The notes beneath the pieces were generated by a model. The model searched no databases and had not been told where the DNA came from. It saw only the letters and a list, made by a program, of their open reading frames with translations. Source: an uncultured Treponema sp. (lineage in GTDB: Bacteria > Spirochaetota > Spirochaetia > Treponematales > Treponemataceae). Taken from it: DNA of 64,000 nt. Position numbers and translations under genes: made by a program. This document shows, piece by piece, positions 25,730 through 33,263 of this stretch. How positions within the stretch are numbered: position 1 is the stretch's first letter; each line of letters starts with the position of its first letter. The stretch is from NCBI GenBank assembly GCA_900319625.1, contig ONPD01000001.1, forward strand, positions 248,001 to 312,000. Direction: 5' to 3'.

Positions 25730-26322
25730 TGAAAGAAATGATTAAACTTGGCCTTACTCTGGCAATTTACGCAGTAATTTCCTGCACTGTTCTTGCAGTT
25801 GTAAATAATTTTACAGCTCCAAAAATCGCGCAGAACCAGGTGGAAAAAGTAAACCAGGCTATGGCTAGCTTCTTCCCTGGCGACGGCTACACCTTTGAAT
25901 CAGTAAGCGATTATGATGGGGCCAGCGTCGGCACAATCAAAATTGAAAACATGATTATTGCAAAGAAAGACGGCAAGGCTGTAGGCGGCGCTGCTCAGGT
26001 AAACGGTCCTACTTACGATCAGGCTACAATCCTTGTCGGAATGAAGGCTGACGGTACAATCACAGGACTCCAGTTCCTGAAAAACACTGACTCTCCGGGC
26101 TTCGGACTTAAGGCAAATGATCCTACCTTTACGCTCTCAAATGGTAAGACATTTTTCGGCCAGTTCGAAGGTAAGAACGCAAAGGACGGCTTTAAAACCG
26201 GCGAAACCTTTGATGCAATTTCCGGGGCAACAATCACAAGTAACGGTGTTGCAAATCTTCTTGCAGAAGGAACCGGCTCTCTCTTGAAATATCTTGAAAA
26301 ACAGGGGGCTGCAAATGAATAA
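25729..26322 (+). CDS. rnfG: Rnf complex subunit G (FMN-bearing)
   Basis: This 197-residue protein has one N-terminal membrane helix (about 8-28) and an FMN-binding domain outside the membrane. The motif SGATITSNGV near residue 165 carries the threonine that binds FMN covalently, and ENTDSPGFGLK-like sequence precedes it. The ATG overlaps the rnfD stop by one base and GAGGAGG lies just before it. Confidence 0.95.
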   Translation: MKEMIKLGLTLAIYAVISCTVLAVVNNFTAPKIAQNQVEKVNQAMASFFPGDGYTFESVSDYDGASVGTIKIENMIIAKKDGKAVGGAAQVNGPTYDQATILVGMKADGTITGLQFLKNTDSPGFGLKANDPTFTLSNGKTFFGQFEGKNAKDGFKTGETFDAISGATITSNGVANLLAEGTGSLLKYLEKQGAANE

Positions 26323-27052
26323 ACAGCTTCAGATTTTTACCAACGGATTTGTACGCGAAAATCCGCTTCTGGTTTTGAATATCGGACTTTGTTCTTCGCT
26401 TGGTGTAACAACCAGCATTTTTAACGGACTTGGAATGGGTATGGGTATGACTTTCGTACTTGTTATGAGTGAAATCGTAATCAGTATTTTCAGAAAGAAG
26501 ATTCCTTCATCTATCCGTCTTCCAATTTTTATTATTATTATTGCGGCCTTTACTACAATCGTTCAGCTGGTTTTGAACGCTTACGTTGAAGCCCTTTATG
26601 ATGCGCTGGGAGTTTTCCTTCCGCTTATCGTTGTAAACTGTATCATCATGGGTCGTGTTGAATCCTTTGCGTCTAAAAACAACATAGGAAACTCAATTCT
26701 CGACGCGCTTGGAATGGGAATCGGTTACACAATCGTTCTTGTTTTGATTTCTTTCTTCCGCGAGCTTCTTGGCGGCGGTACTCTGATGGCCGGAACTGCT
26801 TTGAAAATCGAGCTGATTCCGGAAGCTTACAGAATCGGCGTATTCAACAGTGCTCCAGGCGGATTTATGGTATTCGGATTCCTTGCTGCCTTGATGCAGG
26901 GATTAAAAATCCGGGCCGCAGAAAAACAGAATAAGCCGGTTGAAATTTGTACAGAGCCTTCATGCGAAGCTTGTAATGCAGTTTGCTCCAGCAAAAAAGA
27001 AACTCCAGCTGAGGCCGCTAACGCTGCAGCCCCAGCAAAGGAGGGTGAATAA
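26315..27052 (+). CDS. rnfE: Rnf complex subunit E
   Basis: This 245-residue subunit of the RnfA/RnfE (NqrD/NqrE) family has six helices and a polar, Cys-containing cytoplasmic tail (about 210-245, with Cys in CTEPSCEACNAVC). The usual length is about 200-230, so the tail is an extension; four closely spaced Cys could bind metal, which is speculation. ATG 26315 lies within the end of rnfG (eight-base overlap). The RnfE/RnfA pair holds an Fe-S cluster inside the membrane. Confidence 0.93.
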   Translation: MNKQLQIFTNGFVRENPLLVLNIGLCSSLGVTTSIFNGLGMGMGMTFVLVMSEIVISIFRKKIPSSIRLPIFIIIIAAFTTIVQLVLNAYVEALYDALGVFLPLIVVNCIIMGRVESFASKNNIGNSILDALGMGIGYTIVLVLISFFRELLGGGTLMAGTALKIELIPEAYRIGVFNSAPGGFMVFGFLAALMQGLKIRAAEKQNKPVEICTEPSCEACNAVCSSKKETPAEAANAAAPAKEGE

Positions 27053-27630
27053 TGATCGATTTAATTCAGCTCATCATAAAATCTGCTATCGTAGATAACG
27101 TAGTATTCATTCAGTATCTTGCTATCTGTCCTTTCATCGGTATGACAGCCGAAACTGACAAGGCAACCGGCATGGGTATTGCAACTTCGTTTGTAATCAT
27201 CCTTGCAACAGCCGTAACCTGGCCGATTTACAAGCTGGTAATGATTCCTCTGGGACTTCAGTTCCTTCAGACTTTGATTTTCATCCTTGTAATTGCCTCT
27301 CTGGTTCAGCTGGTAGAATTCTTCCTTAAGAAATCTATTCCGGCCCTCTACCGCTCAATGGGTGTTTACCTCGCCCTTATCACAACTAACTGTGCCGTAC
27401 TTGGTGTAACAATCAACTGCATCAGCAAAAACTACAACTACGGTGAAAGTCTTGTTTACGCCCTGGGTTCAGCTCTCGGCTTTTTAATCAGTATGGTAGT
27501 TATGAGCGGAGTCCGCAGCCGTCTTAAGATTGCAAAACTCCCTCGTTCTTTCCAGGGAACCCCAATTTTGTACGTGGCAGCCGGCCTTTTGAGCCTTGCC
27601 TTTCTGGGATTCAAGGGGCTTATAAAGTAG
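27052..27630 (+). CDS. rnfA: Rnf complex subunit A
   Basis: This 192-residue protein with six helices is homologous to RnfE. The conserved segments FIQYLAICPFIG near residue 25 and TTNCAVLGVTI near 105 carry the Cys that in this family coordinate the membrane-embedded [2Fe-2S] cluster with RnfE. Its ATG overlaps the rnfE stop by one base, with GGAGG upstream. The following rnfB is separated by about 340 bases of repeats. Confidence 0.96.
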   Translation: MIDLIQLIIKSAIVDNVVFIQYLAICPFIGMTAETDKATGMGIATSFVIILATAVTWPIYKLVMIPLGLQFLQTLIFILVIASLVQLVEFFLKKSIPALYRSMGVYLALITTNCAVLGVTINCISKNYNYGESLVYALGSALGFLISMVVMSGVRSRLKIAKLPRSFQGTPILYVAAGLLSLAFLGFKGLIK

Positions 27631-27796
27631 GTTATAGGTGATAGGTGTTAGGTTATAGGGAATAGTAGGAGGGGGAAGTCTCCCCCTGCGCCCGCACTTC
27701 GTTGCGTGCTACCCTCTCTGCGGGGGATTCCCCCGCAACGCCCCCCCCGCCTGATTATGTTAGTTGTCTGGCAAAAATATTGCCGATTATTTGGGA
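27631..27796 (+). repeat. repeat cluster in the rnfA-rnfB gap, left part
   Basis: The gap begins with a tandem-like stretch built on GTTATAGG, GATAGGT and GTTAGGT (27631-27660). Strong palindromes follow: GGGGGAAGTCTCCCCC (27671-27686) and GCGGGGGATTCCCCCGC (27719-27735), with GCACTTCGTTGCGTGC between them. I see no coding sequence. Its structure resembles REP/BIME-type elements. Confidence 0.65.
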
Positions 27797-27936
27797 ATAG
27801 CGGAGCGGGGGTTCGGACTTTGCGACGCATTGAAGGCGATGCGGTTGATACAACGCGTAGTGGGAATACAGAGCAGGCGAAGCCTGCGACGAGCCTTCAC
27901 CGCAGAGCAAAGTTCGGTTCCCCGCGGAAGCGGTTT
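27797..27936 (+). repeat. family B repeat, diverged copy in the rnfA-rnfB gap
   Basis: Shares with 20476-20619 the order GGGGTTCG, TTTGCG, GCATT, GCGAT, ACAACGCG, TACAGAGCA, GCGAAGC, TGCG, CGAGC, GAGCAAA, GGTTCCC and GCGGAAGC. Both copies are in + orientation. The rnfB ATG lies 38 bases after its end. Transcription of rnfB must read through this GC-rich block or begin just after it. Confidence 0.7.
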
Positions 27937-27974
27937 GCAAATTTTTAGGAATATTTTTTATGGAGAAATGATTT

Positions 27975-28772
27975 ATGACGTTAGTAATTTATACAATACT
28001 TGTTGCCCTGGTAGTAGGCTTCCTGCTTGGTGTCCTGCTCGGGCTTTTTAAGAAGATTTTCTATGTAAAGGTTGATCCAAAGGTTCAGGCCGTACGCGAT
28101 TTACTCAGCGGCGGTAACTGTGGCGGCTGTGGTTATGCCGGCTGTGATGCCTTTGCTGAAGCAGTTGTAAAAGGTGAAGCACCTACAAACGGCTGTGTTG
28201 CCGGTGGTGCAAGCTGTGCCGCAAAAGTTGCAGAAATCATGGGTGGAAGCGCCGGAGATGTAGTTCCAAAGGTTGCCTTCCTTGCCTGCCACGGAACAGA
28301 AGCCGTAGCCCAGAAGAAAGGCGAATACAACGGCGTTCCAACCTGTGCCGCTGCCCAGCTCACAATGAACGGAACAAAGAAATGCGCTTTCGGCTGTATC
28401 GGCTTTGGCGACTGTGTAGAAGTCTGCCAGTTCGGTGCCCTTTCAATGGGAAAAGACGGACTGCCGGTCGTAAACCGTGAAAAATGCGTAGGCTGCGCAA
28501 AATGTGTAAAAACCTGTCCTAAACATCTTTTTGTTCTTATGCCAAAAGACACAAAAGGCGCAATCGCCCGCTGTTCATGCCACAGCGACAACAAGCCACA
28601 GATTCGCAAGGACTGCGCTGCCGGCTGTTTCAAGTGCGGCATCTGTGCCAAAAAATGTCCTGAAGGCGCCATCGACATCAGCAGCGGCATTCCAAAAGTG
28701 GACTACTCAAAATGTACCTCATGCGGCGAGTGTATCAAAGCCTGCCCGGACAAGGTACTGGGATTGTTTTAG
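27975..28772 (+). CDS. rnfB: Rnf complex subunit B (ferredoxin-interacting, multi-cluster)
   Basis: This 265-residue protein has an N-terminal membrane anchor (about 4-28). The 4Fe-4S domain CGGCGYAGCDAFAEAV near residue 50 follows. Further Cys-rich segments include NGCVAGGASC, CAFGCIGFGDCVEVC and three ferredoxin-type motifs (CVGCAKCVKTCP, CFKCGICAKKCP, CTSCGECIKACP). It receives electrons from reduced ferredoxin and passes them into the membrane part. It is last in the order CDGEAB, as in clostridia and treponemes. The repeat block upstream makes it the only subunit physically separated from the rest. Confidence 0.96.
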   Translation: MTLVIYTILVALVVGFLLGVLLGLFKKIFYVKVDPKVQAVRDLLSGGNCGGCGYAGCDAFAEAVVKGEAPTNGCVAGGASCAAKVAEIMGGSAGDVVPKVAFLACHGTEAVAQKKGEYNGVPTCAAAQLTMNGTKKCAFGCIGFGDCVEVCQFGALSMGKDGLPVVNREKCVGCAKCVKTCPKHLFVLMPKDTKGAIARCSCHSDNKPQIRKDCAAGCFKCGICAKKCPEGAIDISSGIPKVDYSKCTSCGECIKACPDKVLGLF

Positions 28773-28796
28773 TTTAGGATAATTTTTTGAAGATGA

Positions 28797-28829
28797 AGAC
28801 CTGTGTCTGTTAGATGCAGGTCTTTTTTT
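28797..28829 (+). terminator. terminator after rnfB
   Basis: AGACCTG (28797-28803) and CAGGTCT (28817-28823) form a stem followed by six more T. It marks the end of the rnf unit and the left border of the AT-rich island. Confidence 0.85.
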
Positions 28830-28839
28830 ATATGAAAGA

Positions 28840-29121
28840 TTAGAATGCTGCTGCAACCGGCTTAAGACTAAAGCCTAATTCATGAAGCACAGAAAGAAGA
28901 GTTTTTACTTTGACATTTTCCGCCTTGCCAGTACGAAGATGCTGAATTGTAGTAGGTGAAACACCTGCACGTTCCGCAAGCTCACGAACGCTTAAATCAG
29001 CATTTTCCATTTGCTCACACATAAATTCAGAGATAAGGAATTCTTCATAAGTTTTTTCAAATCCGTCTTTCCATTCCGGATTTTCCATCATTCTATCAAA
29101 TGTACTCATAGTCTTTGTCAT
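28840..29121 (-). CDS. XRE-family antitoxin, HigA-like
   Basis: This 93-residue protein has a helix-turn-helix at about 42-90 (SVRELAERAGVSPTTIQHLRTGKAENVKVKTLLSVLHELG), typical of HigA-type antitoxins that bind both their toxin and the operon promoter. The start ATG 29121 lies inside the end of the toxin gene (26-base overlap), with AAGGAA seven bases upstream. Toxin-before-antitoxin order is characteristic of higBA. It would neutralise the upstream RelE-fold protein and repress the operon through the palindrome at 29503-29522. Confidence 0.82.
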   Translation of the reverse strand: MTKTMSTFDRMMENPEWKDGFEKTYEEFLISEFMCEQMENADLSVRELAERAGVSPTTIQHLRTGKAENVKVKTLLSVLHELGFSLKPVAAAF

Positions 29122-29494
29122 AATAAGTTCCTTCCTTTACTCGGTTTGCATAATCTTCTCGTGCAGTTAGTGCACAAGACTTATCCTGTTTCTTTAATTT
29201 CTGACTTTTCTTTATAAAAGCATAAGTAATTATTATTTTTCCGCCTTCATAGAAGAAAGACAAAAATCTGTTAGGCTGAGGCTTGAAAGCATAAATACCG
29301 TCATCTTCATTTCTGAATTTTGTTTTGTCAGAAATAAAGCCAAAATCTCCAATTCGTTTTACAAGATGAAAGAATTTCTGCTGCTCAATCATGCTCAGAT
29401 TATTAAAGAAATCCAAAGGCTGGCTTTGACTTTTTTTATCAAAATACCATTCGACTATGAATTTCAAGCCTTTATACGCTAAGTATTCTTTCAT
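29096..29494 (-). CDS. RelE/HigB-type toxin
   Basis: This 132-residue basic protein resembles phage-derived Gp49/HigB toxins. It has a helical N-terminus (FIVEWYFDKKSQSQPLDFF), then the beta-sheet core with FRNEDDGIYAFKPQPNRFLSFF, GGKIIITYAFIKKSQKLKKQD and a C-terminal helix rich in Lys and Arg. Such proteins cut mRNA on the ribosome. KPQPNRFLSFFYEGGKIIITYAF corresponds to the usual K-x-R-x-h-Y/F-hhh pattern. There is no Shine-Dalgarno sequence, and the -10 box lies six bases before the ATG, so the mRNA is probably leaderless. It forms a pair with the overlapping antitoxin gene. Confidence 0.8.
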   Translation of the reverse strand: MKEYLAYKGLKFIVEWYFDKKSQSQPLDFFNNLSMIEQQKFFHLVKRIGDFGFISDKTKFRNEDDGIYAFKPQPNRFLSFFYEGGKIIITYAFIKKSQKLKKQDKSCALTAREDYANRVKEGTYYDKDYEYI

Positions 29495-29500
29495 ACATAA

Positions 29501-29529
29501 ACTGTAACACTGTAGTGTTACAAAGTCAA
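29501..29529 (-). promoter_or_regulatory. promoter and palindromic operator of the toxin-antitoxin operon
   Basis: On the minus strand, TTGACT (29524-29529), a 17-base spacer and TACAGT (29501-29506). A perfect inverted repeat, TGTAACACT-gt-AGTGTTACA (29503-29522), fills the spacer and overlaps the -10. Binding of the antitoxin there would block RNA polymerase. Confidence 0.82.
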
Positions 29530-29566
29530 GATTATAAATTCAATCGCTGACTTCATTGTGTTGGTG

Positions 29567-29594
29567 TTGATTTTTATAGTAAGTATGCTATATT
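29567..29594 (+). promoter_or_regulatory. promoter of the small-RNA candidate
   Basis: TTGATT (29567-29572), a 16-base spacer and TATATT (29589-29594), followed after a few bases by the structured region ending in a terminator. Confidence 0.6.
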
Positions 29595-29599
29595 AAAAA

Positions 29600-29688
29600 C
29601 GGAGACGCTTGTAAAAGAGCGACTTGCCTCCGTTAGCAGTTTTTATGAAACCGCCCACTGAGTCGTCACACTATAGGGCGGTTTTTTT
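29600..29688 (+). ncRNA. small structured RNA candidate with intrinsic terminator
   Basis: A stretch of about 90 bases has its own promoter and ends in a strong terminator: CCGCCC (29651-29656) pairs with GGGCGG (29676-29681), then seven T. The 5' half can fold as CGGAG/CTCCG enclosing CGCT/AGCG. It lies between the divergent toxin and FliG-like genes and has no convincing reading frame. I do not recognise the RNA family. It might be an antisense or regulatory RNA of the island. Confidence 0.6.
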
Positions 29689-29726
29689 ATGCTCTAAGTA
29701 AAAAAAATCAAAAATATTTTTTCAGC

Positions 29727-29760
29727 CTATCTCACCATGATAGTCTACCTGTCGTATATT
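29727..29760 (+). promoter_or_regulatory. operator and promoter of the FliG-like/AAA operon
   Basis: CTATCTCACCATGATAG (29727-29743) followed by TCT is an inverted repeat CTATC-N7-GATAG. It lies just before TATATT (29755-29760) where a -35 box would be; no consensus -35 is seen. The same element stands before the WYL gene at 32198, so WYL control is likely. Confidence 0.7.
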
Positions 29761-29791
29761 TATTACAGAAATACGAAAGGAGGCTATGCTT

Positions 29792-30523
29792 ATGGAAAAT
29801 AACAAAATCAATGCTAAAGAATTTGCAGAATCAAAAGTTCTTTCTGCAATGGATGAAATTACAAGAGCAAGCAAAAAAGTTCTTATGGATTATGTAATCA
29901 GTATGTATCTTGTAAGCTTTGCGAAAGTAATTGCATATCTTGGTGCAGAATCTGATGATGGAAAAGATTTGCTTTCAAGTATGGATGAAAACACAAGAAA
30001 CACGGTTTCTACTTTTTCTAAAGATTTTTCAAAATCAGATAAAGCAGTAATTTCCGAAGTTGAACATATTCTTTCAACCTCTGGTATGGATTTTTCAAAT
30101 GATTACAAAACTATCAAACAATATCTACTTCATACATCTCATGATTTTGCAGAACGAGCAGTAAAAGATTTTCGTAAAGAAACTCCAATTTTTCAGAAAC
30201 AACTTGATTACTGCATATTTAATTTTGATGACATTCTTTTGCTTGATGACAGGGCAATTCAAAAAATTCTCCGTGAAGTAGATGTAATCGTTTTAGGAAA
30301 AGCATTAAAAGGAACTTCTCAAGAGATTCAAAATAAGTTCTTCCGCAATATGAGTAGCAGAACAGCAAAAATGATTAAGGAAGATATGGAATGGATGGGC
30401 CCTGCTTTTTTATCAGATGTTAAAGCTTGCCGAAATGAAATTATAAAAATTATTCTCCGCCTGGAAGAAAAAGGAGAGATTTTTATAGGTAAGTTTCTTA
30501 TATCAGATATTTTGGTTGATTAA
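29792..30523 (+). CDS. FliG-like protein (shortened flagellar motor switch paralogue)
   Basis: A 243-residue protein. The C-terminal 110 residues clearly match the FliG C-terminal domain: FDDILLLDDRAIQKILREVD, LGKALKGTSQEIQNKFFRNMS, KEDMEWMGPAFLSDV and IIKIILRLEEKGEI. The charged DDR and Arg residues that face the stator in FliG are kept. The N-terminal part is weakly similar to FliG N/middle segments (AYLGAESDDGKDLLSSM), but the whole is about 100 residues shorter than a normal FliG. I chose ATG 29792 (eight bases after AAAGGAGG) over 29786. It is located away from flagellar genes, with an AAA+ ATPase 20 bases downstream. A motor-modulating or self-assembling role is inferred; it is unlikely to be the main FliG. 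Confidence 0.82.
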   Translation: MENNKINAKEFAESKVLSAMDEITRASKKVLMDYVISMYLVSFAKVIAYLGAESDDGKDLLSSMDENTRNTVSTFSKDFSKSDKAVISEVEHILSTSGMDFSNDYKTIKQYLLHTSHDFAERAVKDFRKETPIFQKQLDYCIFNFDDILLLDDRAIQKILREVDVIVLGKALKGTSQEIQNKFFRNMSSRTAKMIKEDMEWMGPAFLSDVKACRNEIIKIILRLEEKGEIFIGKFLISDILVD

Positions 30524-30543
30524 TTTTTGGGGGGAATAGATAA

Positions 30544-32187
30544 ATGAAAGAACCAAGAAAGGTGAGATGGAATGTACTTGCTGCAATTGATTACATCTGC
30601 AAACAGACAAAGGGTAAACAGTTAAAATATGAAAGAACAAAAAAAATAGAAAAATGCTTAGAACATCTTAAATCTTATTTTGGAGGAATAAATAATAACC
30701 AAACAATTATTCTCTGTGCTGTGTTGGATCTTAATTTTTCTCATGAAGAAAGAATGGGGATAAGTAAATATTTTGAAATGTCAGCTTTGGAATATCTTCA
30801 ACACAATTCTGAGCTTGAAGATTTGGATGAACGAGATTTACTTCATGTTTCAATTGTAGATTCAGGGCATAGTTATTCGTGCAATTCAAATGTTATTAAA
30901 GCAATTTTACGAAATCAAGAAATTATACAAAGTAGTAAAGAAGATAATCCTGTGTCATTTGTAAATGAATTTTATAAGATTTTAGTTCGTAGAGGGGGTG
31001 ATAAGAATGAAAGTCTTTTAGAAGCTCAGAAATTTGAGAAAAAAAACTTGCATATATCATTTGTAAAAAAAATACAGACTTATATTTCAGATGAAAAATG
31101 CAGGTTCTGTCTATATTTATTGTGTTATTATTTCTTACAAGATTGTACTGCTGGAATGCAAGAAATTTTTATAAATGTATATGATTATCTTTATATAGAT
31201 TATGTAAAATTAATGCTTTCTGGTGAGCATATTTTATATAAAAAAGGTTTTATTGATTTTATTAATAAAGGGTCAATTAATGATTCAACAATAACGATTA
31301 CAGATAAAACTAAAGAAATGTTTCTTGGTGAAAATTTATATTTATTTGAAGCAGAACTTAATGAAAAAACTTTGATTTCTCCAGATTCTATTTTAGAAAA
31401 ACAATTATTTTATAGTAAAGAAAACCAGAAACAAATCAACACACTTTATTCTTCTCTATGTAAAGATAATCTTATTTCTATTCAAAGTGGTCTTAAGAAA
31501 AGAGGATTTCCAACAGGTATTTGTATTCTACTTTATGGAGCTCCAGGTACTGGTAAAACAGAATCTGTATATCAAATAGCAAAAGCAACAAATAGACAAA
31601 TTTATCATGTAGATATAAGCCAGACAAAATCCTGTTGGTTTGGTGAAAGTGAAAAGCAAATACAAAAAATCTTTGATGATTATAAACGTATGTGTGAGAA
31701 GGTGAAATTAAATAATAAAAATGATTATCCAATTTTATTATTCAACGAAGTTGATGCAATAATTCAGAAAAGAACTGAATTTAGAGGTGGCGGGGCAGAA
31801 AAAACAGAAAATGCAATGCAGAATATTCTGCTAGAAAACCTTGAAAAGTTTGATGGTATTATGATTGCCACAACTAATCTCGAAATAAACATGGATGCAG
31901 CTTTTGAACGCCGCTTCCTTTATAAAATCAAATTTGAGAATCCAACACTTGAAGCAAAAACAGCAATCTGGCAATCAAAGTTAAATTGGCTGCCAGAAGA
32001 ACAGGCAAAGCAGCTTGCAAATGAATATAACTTTTCCGGTGGAGAAATTGATAATGTTGTAAGAAAAGCTACTATGGAAGAAATCCTCAACGGTTCAAAA
32101 GTAACTATGAATCGTCTCGAAGAACTATGTAAGTCTGAAAAGCTTATAAACAATAATTCAAGCAAAAAAGTGGGATTTTGTATGTAA
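30544..32187 (+). CDS. AAA+ ATPase with unrecognised N-terminal half
   Basis: This is a 547-residue protein. Residues 1-290 have no domain I recognise: mixed helical, with Tyr- and Leu-rich stretches (CLYLLCYYFLQD). Residues about 310-530 are a classical AAA module: Walker A YGAPGTGKTES near 328, Walker B ILLFNEVDAI near 398 (Asn in place of the first Asp, a variant seen in some bacterial AAA proteins), sensor MIATTN, arginine-finger region AFERRFLYKI and sensor-2 region FSGGEIDNVVRKA. It follows the FliG-like gene by 20 bases with GGGGGGAA as ribosome site, so the two are made together. It may remodel or load the FliG-like partner; this is inference. Confidence 0.85.
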   Translation: MKEPRKVRWNVLAAIDYICKQTKGKQLKYERTKKIEKCLEHLKSYFGGINNNQTIILCAVLDLNFSHEERMGISKYFEMSALEYLQHNSELEDLDERDLLHVSIVDSGHSYSCNSNVIKAILRNQEIIQSSKEDNPVSFVNEFYKILVRRGGDKNESLLEAQKFEKKNLHISFVKKIQTYISDEKCRFCLYLLCYYFLQDCTAGMQEIFINVYDYLYIDYVKLMLSGEHILYKKGFIDFINKGSINDSTITITDKTKEMFLGENLYLFEAELNEKTLISPDSILEKQLFYSKENQKQINTLYSSLCKDNLISIQSGLKKRGFPTGICILLYGAPGTGKTESVYQIAKATNRQIYHVDISQTKSCWFGESEKQIQKIFDDYKRMCEKVKLNNKNDYPILLFNEVDAIIQKRTEFRGGGAEKTENAMQNILLENLEKFDGIMIATTNLEINMDAAFERRFLYKIKFENPTLEAKTAIWQSKLNWLPEEQAKQLANEYNFSGGEIDNVVRKATMEEILNGSKVTMNRLEELCKSEKLINNNSSKKVGFCM

Positions 32188-32197
32188 TTAATTTTGG

Positions 32198-32228
32198 CTA
32201 TCTCATCTTGATAGTCTGGGTTTATAAT
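32198..32228 (+). promoter_or_regulatory. operator and promoter of the WYL regulator gene
   Basis: CTATCTCATCTTGATAG (32198-32214) plus TCT repeats the site at 29727-29746, with the same arms and the same seven-base spacing. TATAAT (32223-32228) follows. As at the first site, the operator occupies the -35 area and no consensus -35 exists. Confidence 0.75.
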
Positions 32229-32251
32229 ATATAGACAAATAAGAGGAATAA

Positions 32252-33244
32252 ATGGAAAAGGAAAAAACTAAGAAACAGTTTCTGAATGGTTATGAACGAA
32301 TCTTAAAAATTGACCATTTAATTGCTGCTGGTAGATATCCAAGTGTTGAAGATTTAGCACAGGCAACAGAAGCTTCAATTCCAACAATTAATCGCGATTT
32401 ACGTGATTTAAGAAACAAATTTGGTGCAGAAGGAATTTTGCAATATGACAGGAACAGAAAAGGCTTTTATTATACCCAACCATCTTTTCGTATTCCTGCA
32501 ATGCTTACTTCGGAGAAACAGATTATTGCTGCTCAGCTTATGTCTAATCTTCTTAATCTGATAAAGAATACCCCGGTATACAAAAAGGCAATTGAGATAT
32601 TTAATTCTCTATCAGAAAATATTGATGAGGATACAAAACTCAATGCCAAAAAACTTTCAAACCGTATTCTGTTCCTTGGTATGAATCCTGTAAAAATTGA
32701 TGATGAAATCTGGACAAAACTCGAAGAAGCAATGTCAAAGAACAATTATGTAAGTTTTGATTATTTAAATTATGACAAGAAATTTGTGGTAGCACCATGG
32801 CAGTTGGTATATAGTGAAGGTATGTGGACTTTATATTCATATTATCCGCTAAAAAAGGAAACAAGATTCTTTAATCTTCCGGGAATTCATAATCTGGAAA
32901 TTGATTCACGAACTTTTGAACTTCCACCCGACTTTGAATACACAAAACGCGCAAAAGGAAATTTCCGTCGCTATATTGGTCCAGACCTCTTACATTGTAA
33001 ACTTAAAATTACTTCTGAAAAGACTCTAAATTACATTAAAACCTATGAATGGGCTGAAGACCAGGAGTTTGAAAAGCAATCAGATGGTAGCACAATTATG
33101 ACATTTACAACAAACCAGAATTATCCAGTTTTAGGATGGGTTTTGAGTCACGGAATGTATGTGCAGCCACTTGAGCCGGAATGGTTGGTGAATCAATGGA
33201 ATATTAATGTTTCAGCAATGATTGAAAAGATTTCTTGTAAATAA
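32252..33244 (+). CDS. WYL-domain transcriptional regulator
   Basis: This 330-residue protein has an N-terminal DeoR/HTH_11-type winged helix (about 15-75, RYPSVEDLAQATEASIPTINRDLRDLR). A WYL domain (about 165-235, VSFDYLNYDKKFVVAPWQLVYSEGMWTLYSY) and a C-terminal WCX-like segment follow. WYL proteins bind nucleic-acid or nucleotide ligands, and several (BrxR, CapW) control phage-defence operons. Here it probably binds the twin inverted repeats before itself and before the FliG-like gene. AGAGGA precedes the ATG. Whether it activates or represses is open; the lack of -35 boxes at both promoters leaves activation possible. Confidence 0.9.
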   Translation: MEKEKTKKQFLNGYERILKIDHLIAAGRYPSVEDLAQATEASIPTINRDLRDLRNKFGAEGILQYDRNRKGFYYTQPSFRIPAMLTSEKQIIAAQLMSNLLNLIKNTPVYKKAIEIFNSLSENIDEDTKLNAKKLSNRILFLGMNPVKIDDEIWTKLEEAMSKNNYVSFDYLNYDKKFVVAPWQLVYSEGMWTLYSYYPLKKETRFFNLPGIHNLEIDSRTFELPPDFEYTKRAKGNFRRYIGPDLLHCKLKITSEKTLNYIKTYEWAEDQEFEKQSDGSTIMTFTTNQNYPVLGWVLSHGMYVQPLEPEWLVNQWNINVSAMIEKISCK

Positions 33245-33263
33245 TTTTTAAGGAGATAAACGT

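Noticed and set aside
27706..28051. Short frames in the rnfA-rnfB gap
   Set aside because: They lie in palindromic repeats, overlap each other and the start of rnfB, and lack ribosome sites.
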